Assembly: GCA_024707365.1 (NCBI GenBank)
Contig: JANPZV010000005.1
Coordinates: forward strand, 434,001-498,000
DNA from: Terricaulis sp.
GTDB lineage: Bacteria; Pseudomonadota; Alphaproteobacteria; Caulobacterales; Aquidulcibacteraceae
Length of the DNA stretch: 64,000 nt
Direction of reading: 5' to 3'
Shown: positions 17,411-27,613 of the stretch, in pieces
How the letters are laid out: each line of letters starts with the position of its first letter
How positions within the stretch are numbered: the first letter of the stretch is position 1
Translations under genes and position numbers: made by a program
Notes under the pieces: generated by a model
Databases searched by the model: none
What the model saw: only the letters and a program-made list of their open reading frames with translations
Told to the model about the DNA's origin: nothing

Positions 17411-19645
17411 GCGTAAGCCTAAGGCTCAAGCCCCACGTCGCGGGCGGAGAGCGGAACGTGTCGTACCCAACGAAGCCGTAACCGGAGAGCGCGTAATCCT
17501 CGTCCGTCAGGTTGCGCCCCCACAGCGCCAGTTCCACGCCCTCGTTCAGCGCAACACCGAACCGCGCATCCACCAGCGTCACCGCGCCCTGACGCCGATC
17601 CGCGCGCCCCTCGGGATCGAGATAATATTCGCTCTGGTGCTTGGCGAGAATTTCAAACCACGCGCGCCGCGCGCCGCCAAGTCGCCACTCCTGGCGCACC
17701 CCGAGCGTCGCCGAAACATCGGAGGCAAACGGCAGCGGATTTCCATCAAACGCCGCGGCGTTGAGATCGCCCGCGCCATCTGCGCCCTGCTCGATTTCCG
17801 TATCGAGCAGCACAACCCCGCCAAACACCTCCAGCCCTTCAAGCGGCCGCCACGCCGCGGATACATCCACGCCCTGCACAATCGCTGCATCAAGATTGGA
17901 GAGCGAGTTTGAGGTGATCGCCCCCCCGCCCGGCAAAGGGAAGCTCACGAACACCCGCGCCTGCGGGCGGGTGTAATCCTGGTAAAACGCCGCCGCCTCA
18001 AAGCGCAGCTGCGACCCAAGCGCGGCCTTATACCCAATCTCGTAGGCGTTCACCGTTTCGGCGCGAAACAAGCCTTGATCGAGATAATGTGTGGCGTCAT
18101 TAGCCACCTCGCCATTGAAGCCGCCGCTTTTATAGCCCTGCCCGAACGAGGCGTAGATCATCGCCTCCGGCCCGATCTGATAGCGCAGCGCCGCCATGCC
18201 GGTGAAGCGGTTCTCATCAATCGTGTTGCGCCCTTCAGCGAGGCCATTGCCGCCGCGATTGTTCAGCGCGCGCACGCCATCGGCATAGATGTGCTGACCA
18301 AAGCCCTCACCCTCGATACGCTCAAACGTCTGCCGTCCGCCCAGCGTCAGCGTTGTCTTGGCTCCAGCGCAAAATCGAACACGCCATAAAGCGCGCCCAT
18401 GCGCCGCTCTTGCTCGATATGCGTCAGTAGCGAAACCACCGGCGCAGACGAGGCCGGCGTCGGCCCCACGCGCGCAGCAGCGGCAGGATAGGCGCAGGAG
18501 CCGGCAAGCGTTTCCGCATCCAGCACGCCGCACCAGATGAGATAATCCTGCTCAAACGCATCCTGCGACAGCGAAAGCCCGATCAGCGCCGAACCACCGC
18601 TCCAATTGCGCCGCCCGAACACATCCTGGCTGATCTGCAGATAGTCGCGATCATAAGAAAGATTGGCGATCGCGGCAGGCATGCCGTCGAAATCGAACCC
18701 ATAATTTTGTTGGAAGCCATCGGCGGCGGTGAGCGATGTCACGCGCCAAGGGCCGAGCTGCGCAGCATATTGAAGAGAAATGCCGTAAAAATCATTCTCC
18801 GTGCCGCGCACGCCATCGGCGCCGACGGCGATCTCATGCTTGCCGAGCGTCAGCGTTGAATTGCGCGGCGCGGGATTAACGCCGCTATCGGCTTCCACAT
18901 GCGCGCGCAGCAGCAGCGTGCTTTGTGCGCCCACATCAAGCTCCAGCGCGCCGCGCACGCCATATTCATCGCGCACGCCGCCCGCATCGGCGGGGCCGGC
19001 GATGTTATCGAGCGCGGCCTCCTGGCTCAGCATGCGCGCGGCGATGCGCCCGCGCACCCGCTCATTCAACGGCCCGCTCACCGCAAGCTGCGCATCAACG
19101 CGCTCAAACCGGCCATAGGAGAGATCGAGATAGGCTTCAGGCGCATGCGTGGGGGATACAGTGATGAAATTGATCGATCCGCTTGAGGCGTTGCGCCCTT
19201 GCAGCGCCCCTTGCGGGCCCTTCAACACCTCGATGCGTTCAAGATCATACGCCAAAAGGCTTGCCTGCACGTTCGTCGCCAAAAACACGCCATCGACATG
19301 CACAGCCGCCGCGCTCGGCGTCAGCGCCTGGTGATCGACAGCGCCAACGCCGCGAATCTGAAATGTCGTTTGCGACCCGTTGGAGATCGCGGCCTGCACG
19401 CCGGGCAGCCGAGCCACCACATCTTCCGCGCCATCGATCGCACGCAGATCATCGCCGGAAAGCACAGCGATGCTTTGCGGCAGCGTGCGCGCGTGCTGCG
19501 CCTCACGCGTGGCGGTGACAACAATCACATCCTCTGGATCAAGCGTCTGCGCCGCGGCCGGCGCCAGCGCCGACACGGCAAGCATTGGCCCCGCAAAAAC
19601 CAGTCCCCGCCAAATCGAGTCCACTGCGCATCCCCCATCGCTCAA
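17406..19645 (-). CDS. TonB-dependent outer-membrane receptor, frameshifted
   Basis: About 746 residues in two frames joined near 18358, where one base is missing (FDFALEP followed by KTTLTLGGRQTF after correction). The N-terminus has a signal peptide ending LAPAAAQ, then a TonB-box-like EDVIVVTATREA, a plug domain (TLPQSIAVLSGDDL, LPGVQAAISNGSQTTFQIRG, VEVLKG-like IEVLKGPQGALQGRNASSG), then a long beta-barrel with YASFGQGYKSGGFNGE and GRNLTDEDYALSGYGF. It would import a ligand across the outer membrane with TonB energy. It stands alone, upstream of the acyl-CoA operon and separated from it by the repeat. Its ligand may be the substrate of that pathway, which is inference. Confidence 0.9.
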
Positions 19646-19764
19646 AAGCGGCGGAGCCTATAGCACCGGCGTGCGCGTAAAGCGCGCGTCGCCCGTCGCA
19701 ATTGGCTTAAATCGCGCTAAGGCGCGCAGATATACGCGCGCGGGGCGAACCCAACGCGCCGCGC

Positions 19765-21145
19765 TCACCGCTCCAAGGCGGTCAGCGCCCGCAAACCGCG
19801 TTCAAGTATTGCGCGGTTCGGCGCGGCGCCGAGCGAAATGCGGACATGCGGGCGCAGCCCTGGCCCCACCGCGAAAATATCGGATGAAACCGTGACGACG
19901 CCTTGCGCCTCCGCAGCGGCGGCATAGGCGTCAACATCCCAGCCGCCAGGAAGCGGCATCCAAAGATGAAAGCCATGCGCGCCCCTCGCGCGCGCGCCGG
20001 CAGAAGCTTGCGCGCCATGCGCATGCGTTCCGCGCTTTCGGCTTTGACCCCGGCAAGCAGGCGGCTCGCTAGCCCGCTCTCGATCCAGCGCATCGCCAGA
20101 TCGGATAAGAGCGGCGTGGGCATCTGGCACGCCGCGCGCAGCGCATCGCCCATGCGCGCCTCCAGCGCTGGGGGCGCAACAACAAAGGCGGTCCGCAAAC
20201 CTGGCGAAAGGCATTTCGACAACGTGCTGAGATAGATCACCGACGCGGCGTCAAGCCGCGCCATCGCCGGCGCCGGCGGGGCCAGCAAGCCATAGGCGTC
20301 ATCTTCAATGATCAGCACGCCGCGCTTGCGCGCGATCTCGACAAGCCCTTGGCGGCGTGCGGCGCTGATCGTGCGCGTGGTCGGGTTCTGCAGGGTGGAA
20401 TTGAGGTAGATCGCCTTCGCCCCTGTTTGCTTCAACTGCGCATCAAGCGCGCGCAGCACCGGGCCGTCATCGTCACAGTCCAGCGGCGCAAGCCGAACGC
20501 CATGTAGCCGCGCCATGGCGATGAAGCCGGGATACGTCCAAGGCTCCGCCAAAATCACATCGCCGCTGCGCGCAAGCATCGGCAAAAGCGCGCCGAGCGC
20601 CGCTTGCGCCCCCGGCGCAAGAAACACGCGCGCCTCAGACACGCCTCCCAGCAAAGGCGAAAGCCATTCAGCGGCGATCGCGCGATCACGCCGCGCGCCC
20701 ATGCCGGCGCGGTAATTCATCAACGCCGCCGCATCGCCATCACGCAGCACGCCGGCCACTCCCTTGGACAGCAGCGCGCGCCAATCGGCGTCCGCCGGCG
20801 TCGGCGGCAGGTTCATGCTGAGATCAACCACAAGGCCCGCGGGCGAGGGCGCCCCGCGCACGAACGTGCCGCGCCCGGTCTCACCTTCAAGCACGCCCAT
20901 GGCGCGCGCGTGCGCATAGGCGCGCGTTACTGTTGTCAGATCAACGCCAAGCGCAGCCGCGAGCGCGCGTTGCGGCGGCAGCCGCGCGCCCGCGCCAAAA
21001 CCCCCTCGCCTGCCGCCTCCGCCAGCGCGCGCGCGATCGCCAGATATTTCGCCTCCCCGCCGGCAACGAAATCGATGCGCGACAGCCAGTCATCGCCGGC
21101 GCTTGCCCTGCGGCGGGGCGACACATTGCCAGGGCGGCTTTTCAT
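19765..21145 (-). CDS. MocR-type (GntR/aminotransferase) regulator, two frameshifts
   Basis: About 460 residues across three frames. The N-terminal GntR winged helix (LAIARALAEAAGEGVLARG, then PQRALAAALGVDLTTVTRAYAHARAMG) is split at a C-run at 20989-20991, one base short. The C-terminal aminotransferase-like domain has LNSTLQNPTTRTIS, IIEDDAYG and the PLP-Lys region YLSTLSKCLSPGLRTAFV, and ends in a third frame after a CG-dinucleotide run at about 19987-19997. MocR proteins sense PLP or amino-acid-like ligands. It is divergent from the DUF983 gene, with inverted and direct repeats between them that look like its operator. The regulon is unknown. Confidence 0.86.
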
Positions 21146-21146
21146 G

Positions 21147-21195
21147 CATACACTTTATAAAATTGTATGGATATGACAAGGAGGCATTGTATGGA
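21147..21195. promoter_or_regulatory. MocR operator candidate with inverted and direct repeats
   Basis: Between the divergent MocR and DUF983 genes: inverted repeat CATACA (21147-21152) / TGTATG (21164-21169) with 11 bases between, plus a direct repeat ATTGTATGGA at 21162-21171 and 21186-21195. One inverted and one direct half-site is the layout expected for a MocR dimer that bends DNA. The second direct copy overlaps the DUF983 start codon. Confidence 0.6.
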
Positions 21196-21661
21196 CCGCC
21201 ACCTTCTCCACATCGATCCGCACTCGCCAATGTATACCGGCGTGCGCGGCCGCTGCCCGCGCTGCGGTGAGGGCAAATTGTTCAAATCATTGCTGACGCT
21301 GGCCCCGGCTTGCGAAAAGTGCGGGCTGGATTTTTCCTTCGCCGATCCGGCGGATGGGCCAGCGTTCTTCGTGATGTCGATCACCAGTTTTCTGGCGGTT
21401 GGCTTATTGTTCATTTTGCAGGCCTTCTGGCGGCTGCCTGAATGGGCGCTGCTGGCCATTGTCACGATCACGGTGTTCGCCGCATCGATTGCGCTGCTTG
21501 TGCCAATCAAGGGTTGGCTGGTGAATTCGCAATATTTCTACAAGGCGGGCGAAGGCGTGCTGGCGGGGCCCGTTTCATCCGCGCCCTGCCAATGTGAAAA
21601 TTGCAAAGTGCGCTATAGCCGCGCCGCACGCGGCAATCGCGGCGAAAGCAACGAACTTTAA
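21191..21661 (+). CDS. DUF983 family membrane protein
   Basis: A 156-residue protein. The start at ATG 21191 is fixed by AAGGAGG at 21178-21184. It has two CxxC zinc-finger-like pairs near the N-terminus (RCPRCGEG and CEKCGLDF), then two membrane segments (FFVMSITSFLAVGLLFILQ and WALLAIVTITVFAASIALL), the DUF983 arrangement. A third Cys pair near the C-terminus, CQCENC, is an unusual addition. The function of DUF983 is not established. It is divergent from the MocR regulator and its last codons and TAA stop lie in a repeat element. Its role next to MocR is unclear. Confidence 0.85.
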   Translation: MDRHLLHIDPHSPMYTGVRGRCPRCGEGKLFKSLLTLAPACEKCGLDFSFADPADGPAFFVMSITSFLAVGLLFILQAFWRLPEWALLAIVTITVFAASIALLVPIKGWLVNSQYFYKAGEGVLAGPVSSAPCQCENCKVRYSRAARGNRGESNEL

Positions 21662-21704
21662 ATTCGCCCCGGTGTGGGCCGCATTTAAAGTCCCGACGCT
21701 TTAG
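21645..21704. repeat. Dispersed hairpin element, copy D (chimeric short form)
   Basis: This copy joins a left arm like module 2 (AAAGCAAC then ACTTTAAATTCGCC, 21645-21669) to a right arm like module 1 (GCATTTAAAGT and GACGCTTTAG, to 21704). The arms still pair through ACTTTAAAT / GCATTTAAAGT-type complementarity. It holds the stop codons of both convergent genes: the DUF983 TAA at 21659-21661 and the oxidoreductase TAA at 21701-21703. It may serve as a two-way terminator. Confidence 0.75.
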
Positions 21705-22720
21705 TGGCGCAGCACGATCTTGCCGGCTTGCCCGAAAGATTTGAGCAAGGCCACGCCCTCCGTCGCCTGCGACAACGGCAACACGCGATCAATCGCCGGC
21801 TCAACCTTGTGCGCCGCCGCGAAAGCCAGCATCGCCGCGAACTCTCGTGGCGAGCCCATCGTCGAGCCCTGAATGCGGATATGGCGCAAGAACAGCTTAC
21901 GCAGCTCCGGCGGCGAACTGGGCTCCCCCAGTGTGGCGCCGAAAAACACATAGCGCCCGCCGGGCCGCAGCGTATCCAGCAAAGCGTTAAAGCCATCGCC
22001 GCCCGCGCTATCGATAATCAGATGAAAGCCTTTGGCCTGCGCGCCAAGCGCCGCTGCATAGCCCGGCTCGCGATAATTTCCGCCGCCGATAGCGCCGAGC
22101 GCTTGCGCCTTGGCGATCTTCTCTTCGCTGCTGCTGGTGACGAAAACCCGCGCGCCGTTCAGCGCCGCCCATTGAATCGCAAAGGTTGAAACCCCGCTGC
22201 CCGCGCCGGTGACGAGCACATTCATTCCCGGCCCCACTTCGCCGTGCGTCACCGCCGCGCGCCATGAGGTAAGCCCGGCAAGCGGCGTCGCCGCGGCCTC
22301 TTCAAAGCTTAGATGCGCCGGCTTGGGCGCAATATCGCTTTGCGGCGCGCAGATATAATCCGCAAACGTGCCCGCATCCGGCATCCCGAGCACACGAAAG
22401 CTGCGGCCAGAGAAGCGCTCATCATCGCCCCAGGCGCGCGCCGGATAGATCACAACGGCCTGGCCAATCAGGCCGGCATCCACGCCTTCGCCCACGGCGT
22501 CGATCTCGCCGGCGCCGTCAGAGCCGATGATGATCGGGGTTTGCATGCCCGGATGGCGCCCCTCGCTCACGGCAATATCGCGCCGGTTCAGCGCAGATGC
22601 AAAGAGCCGCACGCGCACTTCGCCCGGCGCAGGCGCAGGGCGCGGCGTATCTTGATAGGCAAGCTTTTCAGGCCCGCCGGGCGCGGTGAGCACCACGGCC
22701 TTCATCAGAGCATCCGGCAC
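21701..22720 (-). CDS. Quinone oxidoreductase-like MDR alcohol dehydrogenase
   Basis: A 339-residue zinc-less or partly zinc-binding MDR protein. The N-terminal GroES-like domain has APGEVRVRLFASALNRRDIAV and IIGSDGAGEIDAVGEGV; the Rossmann domain has VLVTGAGSGVSTFAIQWA. It ends GQAGKIVLRH. The family reduces quinones or enones with NADPH. The frame starts at GTG 22720; ATG at 22705 (MKAVVLTAPGG) is an equally good start. It is the third gene of a minus-strand set after a TonB receptor and an EthD-domain gene (14-base gap), and is followed by the short hairpin element that probably ends the transcript. Confidence 0.88.
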   Translation of the reverse strand: MPDALMKAVVLTAPGGPEKLAYQDTPRPAPAPGEVRVRLFASALNRRDIAVSEGRHPGMQTPIIIGSDGAGEIDAVGEGVDAGLIGQAVVIYPARAWGDDERFSGRSFRVLGMPDAGTFADYICAPQSDIAPKPAHLSFEEAAATPLAGLTSWRAAVTHGEVGPGMNVLVTGAGSGVSTFAIQWAALNGARVFVTSSSEEKIAKAQALGAIGGGNYREPGYAAALGAQAKGFHLIIDSAGGDGFNALLDTLRPGGRYVFFGATLGEPSSPPELRKLFLRHIRIQGSTMGSPREFAAMLAFAAAHKVEPAIDRVLPLSQATEGVALLKSFGQAGKIVLRH

Positions 22721-22734
22721 AGGGCCCCCGCCGC

Positions 22735-23082
22735 TTAGAGATTATCCCGCATCACGCGCTCGTCCGTCACGATCACGACGCGCTTGGAGACGTCCATGAA
22801 ATTATGCTCGTCATCCCGCAACGGCTTGCCGGCATCGCTATTGTACCAATCGATCCAGCGCTGCATGGCCGCATGATCGGCGAACCACAGCTCGGCCACT
22901 GCGTCATAAGGGGCGGCGCCGCCGCCTTTCAGCACAGCATGGTTTTGCACATAGCGCGCGCTTTTGGCTTCCGCCGGCACGATGCGATCACCCAGCGGGG
23001 CGTGCACATCGTGCCAGTAATCGGAAAACTCCTTGTGGCTAAGCCCTTGCTTGCGTGTGAGCAGGCCGATGACTTTGATCAT
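22735..23082 (-). CDS. EthD-domain protein
   Basis: A 115-residue dimeric alpha-beta-barrel protein. The N-terminus MIKVIGLLTRKQGLSHKEFSD followed by YWHDVHAPLG is the signature of the EthD/ferredoxin-like family, which includes the accessory protein of the ETBE-degrading cytochrome P450 system and various small catabolic helper enzymes. It lies 17 bases after the TonB receptor gene and 14 bases before the oxidoreductase gene, so all three are probably one operon. It may handle an intermediate or act as an isomerase/decarboxylase-type enzyme. No catalytic role can be proven from the sequence. Confidence 0.85.
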   Translation of the reverse strand: MIKVIGLLTRKQGLSHKEFSDYWHDVHAPLGDRIVPAEAKSARYVQNHAVLKGGGAAPYDAVAELWFADHAAMQRWIDWYNSDAGKPLRDDEHNFMDVSKRVVIVTDERVMRDNL

Positions 23083-23099
23083 AACGCCCTGCCCTTCGC

Positions 23100-25920
23100 T
23101 TAGAACCGGAAGCGCACGCCCGCAGTATAGCGCCGGCCCGCGATGTCATAGAGCTGGCCCACCGTCGGGTAGAAGGTGCCCGCCGAGCCCGTGCCGGGAA
23201 TGAAGGGCGCGTCCTTATCGAACAGATTGTTGATCGTCAGGAACGCGCTCCAGCCCTCGCGCACTTCATGCGCCACGGTGAGATCGGTGTAGAAATAGTT
23301 GTCGATCGCCTCTTCGGCATAGACCTGCGTGGGGCCGAAATTCATCTCCCCGATCATGCTTTGCTGCAGCGTGATGTCGGTGCCGCCAATCGAGTATTGC
23401 ACGGTCAGCGATCCGGTCAGCTGCGGCAGCGCATAGGTCAAAGACCCCCAGCGCCACATAGCCGGCATAATCATAGGTCGGCGCAATCGAATTGGTTTTC
23501 TGCAGGAACTCATCGACCCAATTGGCATAGAGCCGCAGCGTGAGATCGCCCGGCCCCAGCGTCGTGCGATATGAGGCGTCAAGGTCGATGCCGCTCGTTT
23601 CAATGAACGAAAGGTTTTGATTGATGACGCGGATCGCGGTGGGCGCATTCGCCGGCGTGCGATCCGAATACGGCAGCGGCCGCGTGATCAGATTGCAGGT
23701 GGGGGATGCGCCGTTCGAGGCGTTGCACTCGTTGAGAATATCCGTCGCGGTTTGCGTGGCGATCGCGCCGGTGATGTTCAGATTGTAATAGTCGATTGAA
23801 AGCGCAAAGCCGGGCAGGAATGTCGGCCGCATGACAAAACCGGCGGTGAAGGTCTCGCCCTCTTCCGGCTGGAGATCGGCGTTGCCGCCGGTGCGGATCT
23901 GGATGAACGGCGAGGTGCCGGTATGCGGATCAACGAACACCGAGGTCACGATCGTCTCGCCCGCGAACAGCTCATAGAGCCCCGGCGCGCGAATATCGCG
24001 TGAGCCCGTGGCGCGCAGCATCAGCCAATCCACCGGCTCCCACGTCACGCCCAGTTTCCACGTCTCGACCGAGCCGCTGGTGCTGTAATCGGTGTAGCGG
24101 ACGGCGGCGTTGAGATCCAAGGATTGCGCAAACGGCGCATCGCGCAGGATCGGCACGGCCACTTCGCCGAACACTTCGGACACTTCAACCGACCCGTTGG
24201 CGATGCCGACATTGAGGCTGTTATAGCGGCTCGTCCCAATCGGCGCGCGGATGCCGGTGTAATCGATCGGCACGGCGGGATCGGAGTTGGAGCTGAGATT
24301 GAGCTCCTGCTCGCGATATTCCCCGCCGAACGCGACCGAAACCGCGCCCGCCGGCAATTGGAAGAGATCGCCCTGGATGCTGCCGCTGATGGCGAACATC
24401 GAGTTCTCGACCCAATAGCGCGAGACGCCCTCAACGTAATCAAGCGCCGCCTGTGAAGGCGCGCCTGCGCCGAACGGATTGAAGGCCACGCAGCCCGGAT
24501 AGAGCCCAGGATTGGTGATCGACACGCGGCACACGGTGTTGCCCGTCCCATCATCCACCGCGTCGATCGCCGCCGCCAAACGCAGATAATCATACTGCCC
24601 TTGGCTCACGGAGGTGTCGGCCTGCCCGTAAACAGCGTCCGCGCGCCAGGTCCAGCCCGCGCCGATTGAGCCGCTCAAGCCTGCCGCGAAGCTTTGATAC
24701 TCGGTGGTCTCATACGCATGCATCGGGCCATATTGCGGGTGGATGGCCTGCACCACGAAAGAATCGCCGGCGCCCATTTGCGATTGGATGCTCGGATCCA
24801 GGAACGGATTGCCGCTATAGACGCGCGCGCCAAGGATGAAGCGCGCCTGCGCCGCATAATCGGTGTCGCTGCTGGTGAAGCCGCCTTGCACATAGCCGGT
24901 GAGGCTCGGCGAGAAATCATAGCTGAAGCGTGCGAAATATTGCTGCGTTTCCAGCGGCGCGATCAGCGTGCCATAGCCTGGCGTATAAAAGCCATCGCCG
25001 CCGATGCGGATCGCGGCGGTGCCGGTTGGCGTGCCCAGCACCATCGGACGGATCGTGCCGTCAGGCTCGAACACCTGGCCGGTCAACGCGGCGACGGTGC
25101 TGGAGGTGATGCGCCCGCCGAAGGTCTGCTGGGTCGAAACCGCGCCGGTATAGAACGCAAGCGGATTGCCCGCCGTGCCGGGCGTGCCGCCGCCGACAAC
25201 AGCGCCCGCCGCCGCGCCCTGCAGATCGCCAAACGGCCGCTCCGAACGAATGATGCCGTTGGTGTTGTAAGTTTCAGCGCTGAGCAGGAGGTGCGCGCGA
25301 TCGTTCAGGAGCGACGTGCCGAAGGCGAGGCCAACGCGATAATTATCCAGATCGTTCTGCTCGGAGACGCCGTACTGGGCAACCCCGCGCACGCCTTCAA
25401 AATCTGAATCAAGGATGTAGTTGACGACGCCGCTCACCGCGTCTGAGCCATAAGCGGCCGACGCGCCGGCGGTGACGACATCAACGCGCTCGACCAGCAA
25501 TTGCGGCAGCACGTTCACGTCCACCGCGCCCTTATAGGTTGTCGGCGGCACGCGCAGGCCGTCAAACATGATCAGGCTGCGGCTGTAGCCCACGCCGCGC
25601 AGATTCAGGAGGTTGCCGTGCTCAGCGCTGTTGGCGTTGACCTGCGTGTTGCCCTGCGGGCTCGACGAGTTGGAAAATTGCGGCAGGCGATTGAGGCCAT
25701 CAGCCAGATTGCTCGGCGCGACGGCGTTAAGATCATCGGTGGTGGCGACGGTCACGGGCGTGGGGGCGGTGTAACCGTCGCGCACGATGCGCGAGCCCGT
25801 CACAACGATCTCGCTCGGATCGGAGGCTTCCTGCGCCCAAGCCGCGCCTGGCAGCGCCGCCAGCATCACCAACGCCGTCGTCGCCAAGACCTCATTCTTC
25901 TTCGATGAGAAACCCATCAC
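23100..25920 (-). CDS. TonB-dependent receptor (large), frameshifted
   Basis: About 940 residues in two frames, split at a run of five C at 23445-23449; dropping one base gives the continuous YVALGSLTYALPQLTGSL. It has a signal peptide (TTALVMLAALPGAAWAQ), a TonB-box-like SEIVVTGSRI, a plug with LNLRGVGYSRSLIMFDGLRVP and VERVDVVTAGASAAYGSDAV, a long barrel, and a C-terminal RRYTAGVRFRF ending in the Phe typical of outer-membrane proteins. The plug resembles large receptors for oligosaccharides or hydrophobic compounds rather than small siderophore receptors. It heads a likely operon with the EthD and oxidoreductase genes and is divergent from an MFS gene. Confidence 0.9.
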
Positions 25921-26077
25921 GCGCTTCCTCCCTTTGACGCTGGCCTTCTCGCCGCACCAATATTGCTCTTGAGTATACTTTGTAGCGATCGCCGCGCGCG
26001 TGTCAAACTCAATTCCATGTGTCCACTTTTGAACTATATATTTGTTTTATTTGTGTTTTACAAAAAGTACGGTCGCG

Positions 26078-26100
26078 GGATACACCAGAACAATGTATCC
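26078..26100. promoter_or_regulatory. Inverted repeat in the AT-rich divergent promoter region
   Basis: GGATACA (26078-26084) and TGTATCC (26094-26100) form a perfect 7-bp inverted repeat with a 9-base spacer. It lies in the markedly AT-rich gap between the TonB receptor operon and the MFS gene. The repeat probably binds a dimeric regulator controlling one or both directions. Confidence 0.5.
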
Positions 26101-26199
26101 GGCGGTATATTTTTGTTGACGCTGCCCCCCGGCGCCACGCAAGGCTCACCCGGCCTGCGGACTTGGCGTAAGATTAAGTCGGCGTGGGGGAGGTGTCGC

Positions 26200-27606
26200 G
26201 TGCTGCAACTGAAGAAAACATCCGCACAAGCGCGCGCGCGAAGGCCGGCCATCATGAGCACCCCGCCCGAAACCGCCCCCGTCACGGACGAGCCGACCCA
26301 CTATCCGCCGCCAGCTGTCGGCTGGGCCGCGGTGGTCGTGCTCTTTCTTCTCGTCGTGCTCTCGGTGCTCGACCGCAACATCCTTACGCTGCTGGTCGAT
26401 CCCATTAAGGAGGATCTCGGGCTAAACGACGTGCAGATGAGCTTGCTCTACGGGCTCGCCTTCTCGCTCTCCTATGGCATGGCCGCGATCCCGGCCGGAT
26501 GGGCGATCGATAAATTTCAGCGGCGCATCGTGATCTTCTTCGGCGTCGTGATTTGGAGCGCGGCGACCGCCTTCACCGGGCTTGCGCGTTCGTTTGAAGC
26601 GCTGTTCGCCGCGCGCAGCGTCGTCGGCGCGGGTGAAGCGGTGCTTTCGCCGGGCCAGCAATCGATGCTGACCGATCTCTTCCCGCGCGAAAAACTGGCG
26701 CTGCCGCTTTCAGTCTCCGCGCTTGGCCTCAAAGTAGGCGGGGGCGCTGCTCTGATCATCGGCGGCATGTTGGCCGCGATCTTTCCGCCCAGCGAAATCA
26801 TGCACGTGCCCTTCCTGGGCGATCTCGCCGGCTGGCACATCATCTTCATCGTGATCGGCTTGCCCGGCGCATTGATGGCCGCGCTCATCTTCCTCATTCC
26901 TGAACCCAAGCGCCGCCTGCTCAAGAGCGCAATTCCAGGAAAAACCCCAGGGTTCGGCGAATATTTTAAGCTGATGCGGCAGCACGCACGCTTTTATTTC
27001 GGCCACCATCTTGGCCAGGTTGCGTTCATCTCCGTCATGGTCGGCGTCAGCGCCTGGGCGCCTGCGTTCTTCGCCCGCACCCATGGCTGGGGCGAGACCC
27101 AGATCGGACTTTGGCTCGGCTCGATGATGCTGTGGGGCTCGGTGATCGGCCTGCCGATCCATGCCGCTATCGCCGATAAACTGTTCCAGCGCGGCGTCTA
27201 CGACATCCACATGCGCTATTCGATGTTTGCGGCGCTGCTTGCCGCGCCCATCGGCGTGGCGGCGTTCTTCATGAGCGATCCGATCATCGCCTGCCTGATG
27301 CTGGGCGCGTTCTTCATGCTTACCTCGGTTTATGCGAGCCTTCCGGTGGTTTCGATCCAGGCGCCCTTGCCCAGCAACATGCGCGGCAAGGCCGCCTCCA
27401 TCATGCTGATCGTGATCGGCACCGGCGGCACGATTTGCGGGCCGCTGGTGATCGCCTCGCTCACAGAGCTCTTGTTTCAGGATACGGCCAAGCTCAATCA
27501 GGCCATCGCGCTCACGATCGGGGTTGGCCTGCCGCTGGTGGCTGCACTGTTTGCGATCACGCTCAAGCCCACGCGCGCGCGCATGGCCTCGACAACCCCG
27601 GTTTAA
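26200..27606 (+). CDS. MFS transporter (spinster-like)
   Basis: An MFS carrier with about 12 membrane segments. The first helix runs WAAVVVLFLLVVLSVLDRNI, followed by DPIKEDLGLNDVQMSLLYGL and the loop 2-3 signature GWAIDKFQRR. The DRN motif in helix 1 and the overall pattern resemble spinster-type transporters common in Alphaproteobacteria. The start is taken as GTG 26200 because GGGGGAGG precedes it by seven bases; ATG 26254 (MSTPPETAPV) is the alternative and gives 450 residues. It is divergent from the TonB receptor and probably moves the same compound, or a product of it, across the inner membrane. Confidence 0.88.
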   Translation: MLQLKKTSAQARARRPAIMSTPPETAPVTDEPTHYPPPAVGWAAVVVLFLLVVLSVLDRNILTLLVDPIKEDLGLNDVQMSLLYGLAFSLSYGMAAIPAGWAIDKFQRRIVIFFGVVIWSAATAFTGLARSFEALFAARSVVGAGEAVLSPGQQSMLTDLFPREKLALPLSVSALGLKVGGGAALIIGGMLAAIFPPSEIMHVPFLGDLAGWHIIFIVIGLPGALMAALIFLIPEPKRRLLKSAIPGKTPGFGEYFKLMRQHARFYFGHHLGQVAFISVMVGVSAWAPAFFARTHGWGETQIGLWLGSMMLWGSVIGLPIHAAIADKLFQRGVYDIHMRYSMFAALLAAPIGVAAFFMSDPIIACLMLGAFFMLTSVYASLPVVSIQAPLPSNMRGKAASIMLIVIGTGGTICGPLVIASLTELLFQDTAKLNQAIALTIGVGLPLVAALFAITLKPTRARMASTTPV

Positions 27607-27613
27607 ACCGGGA

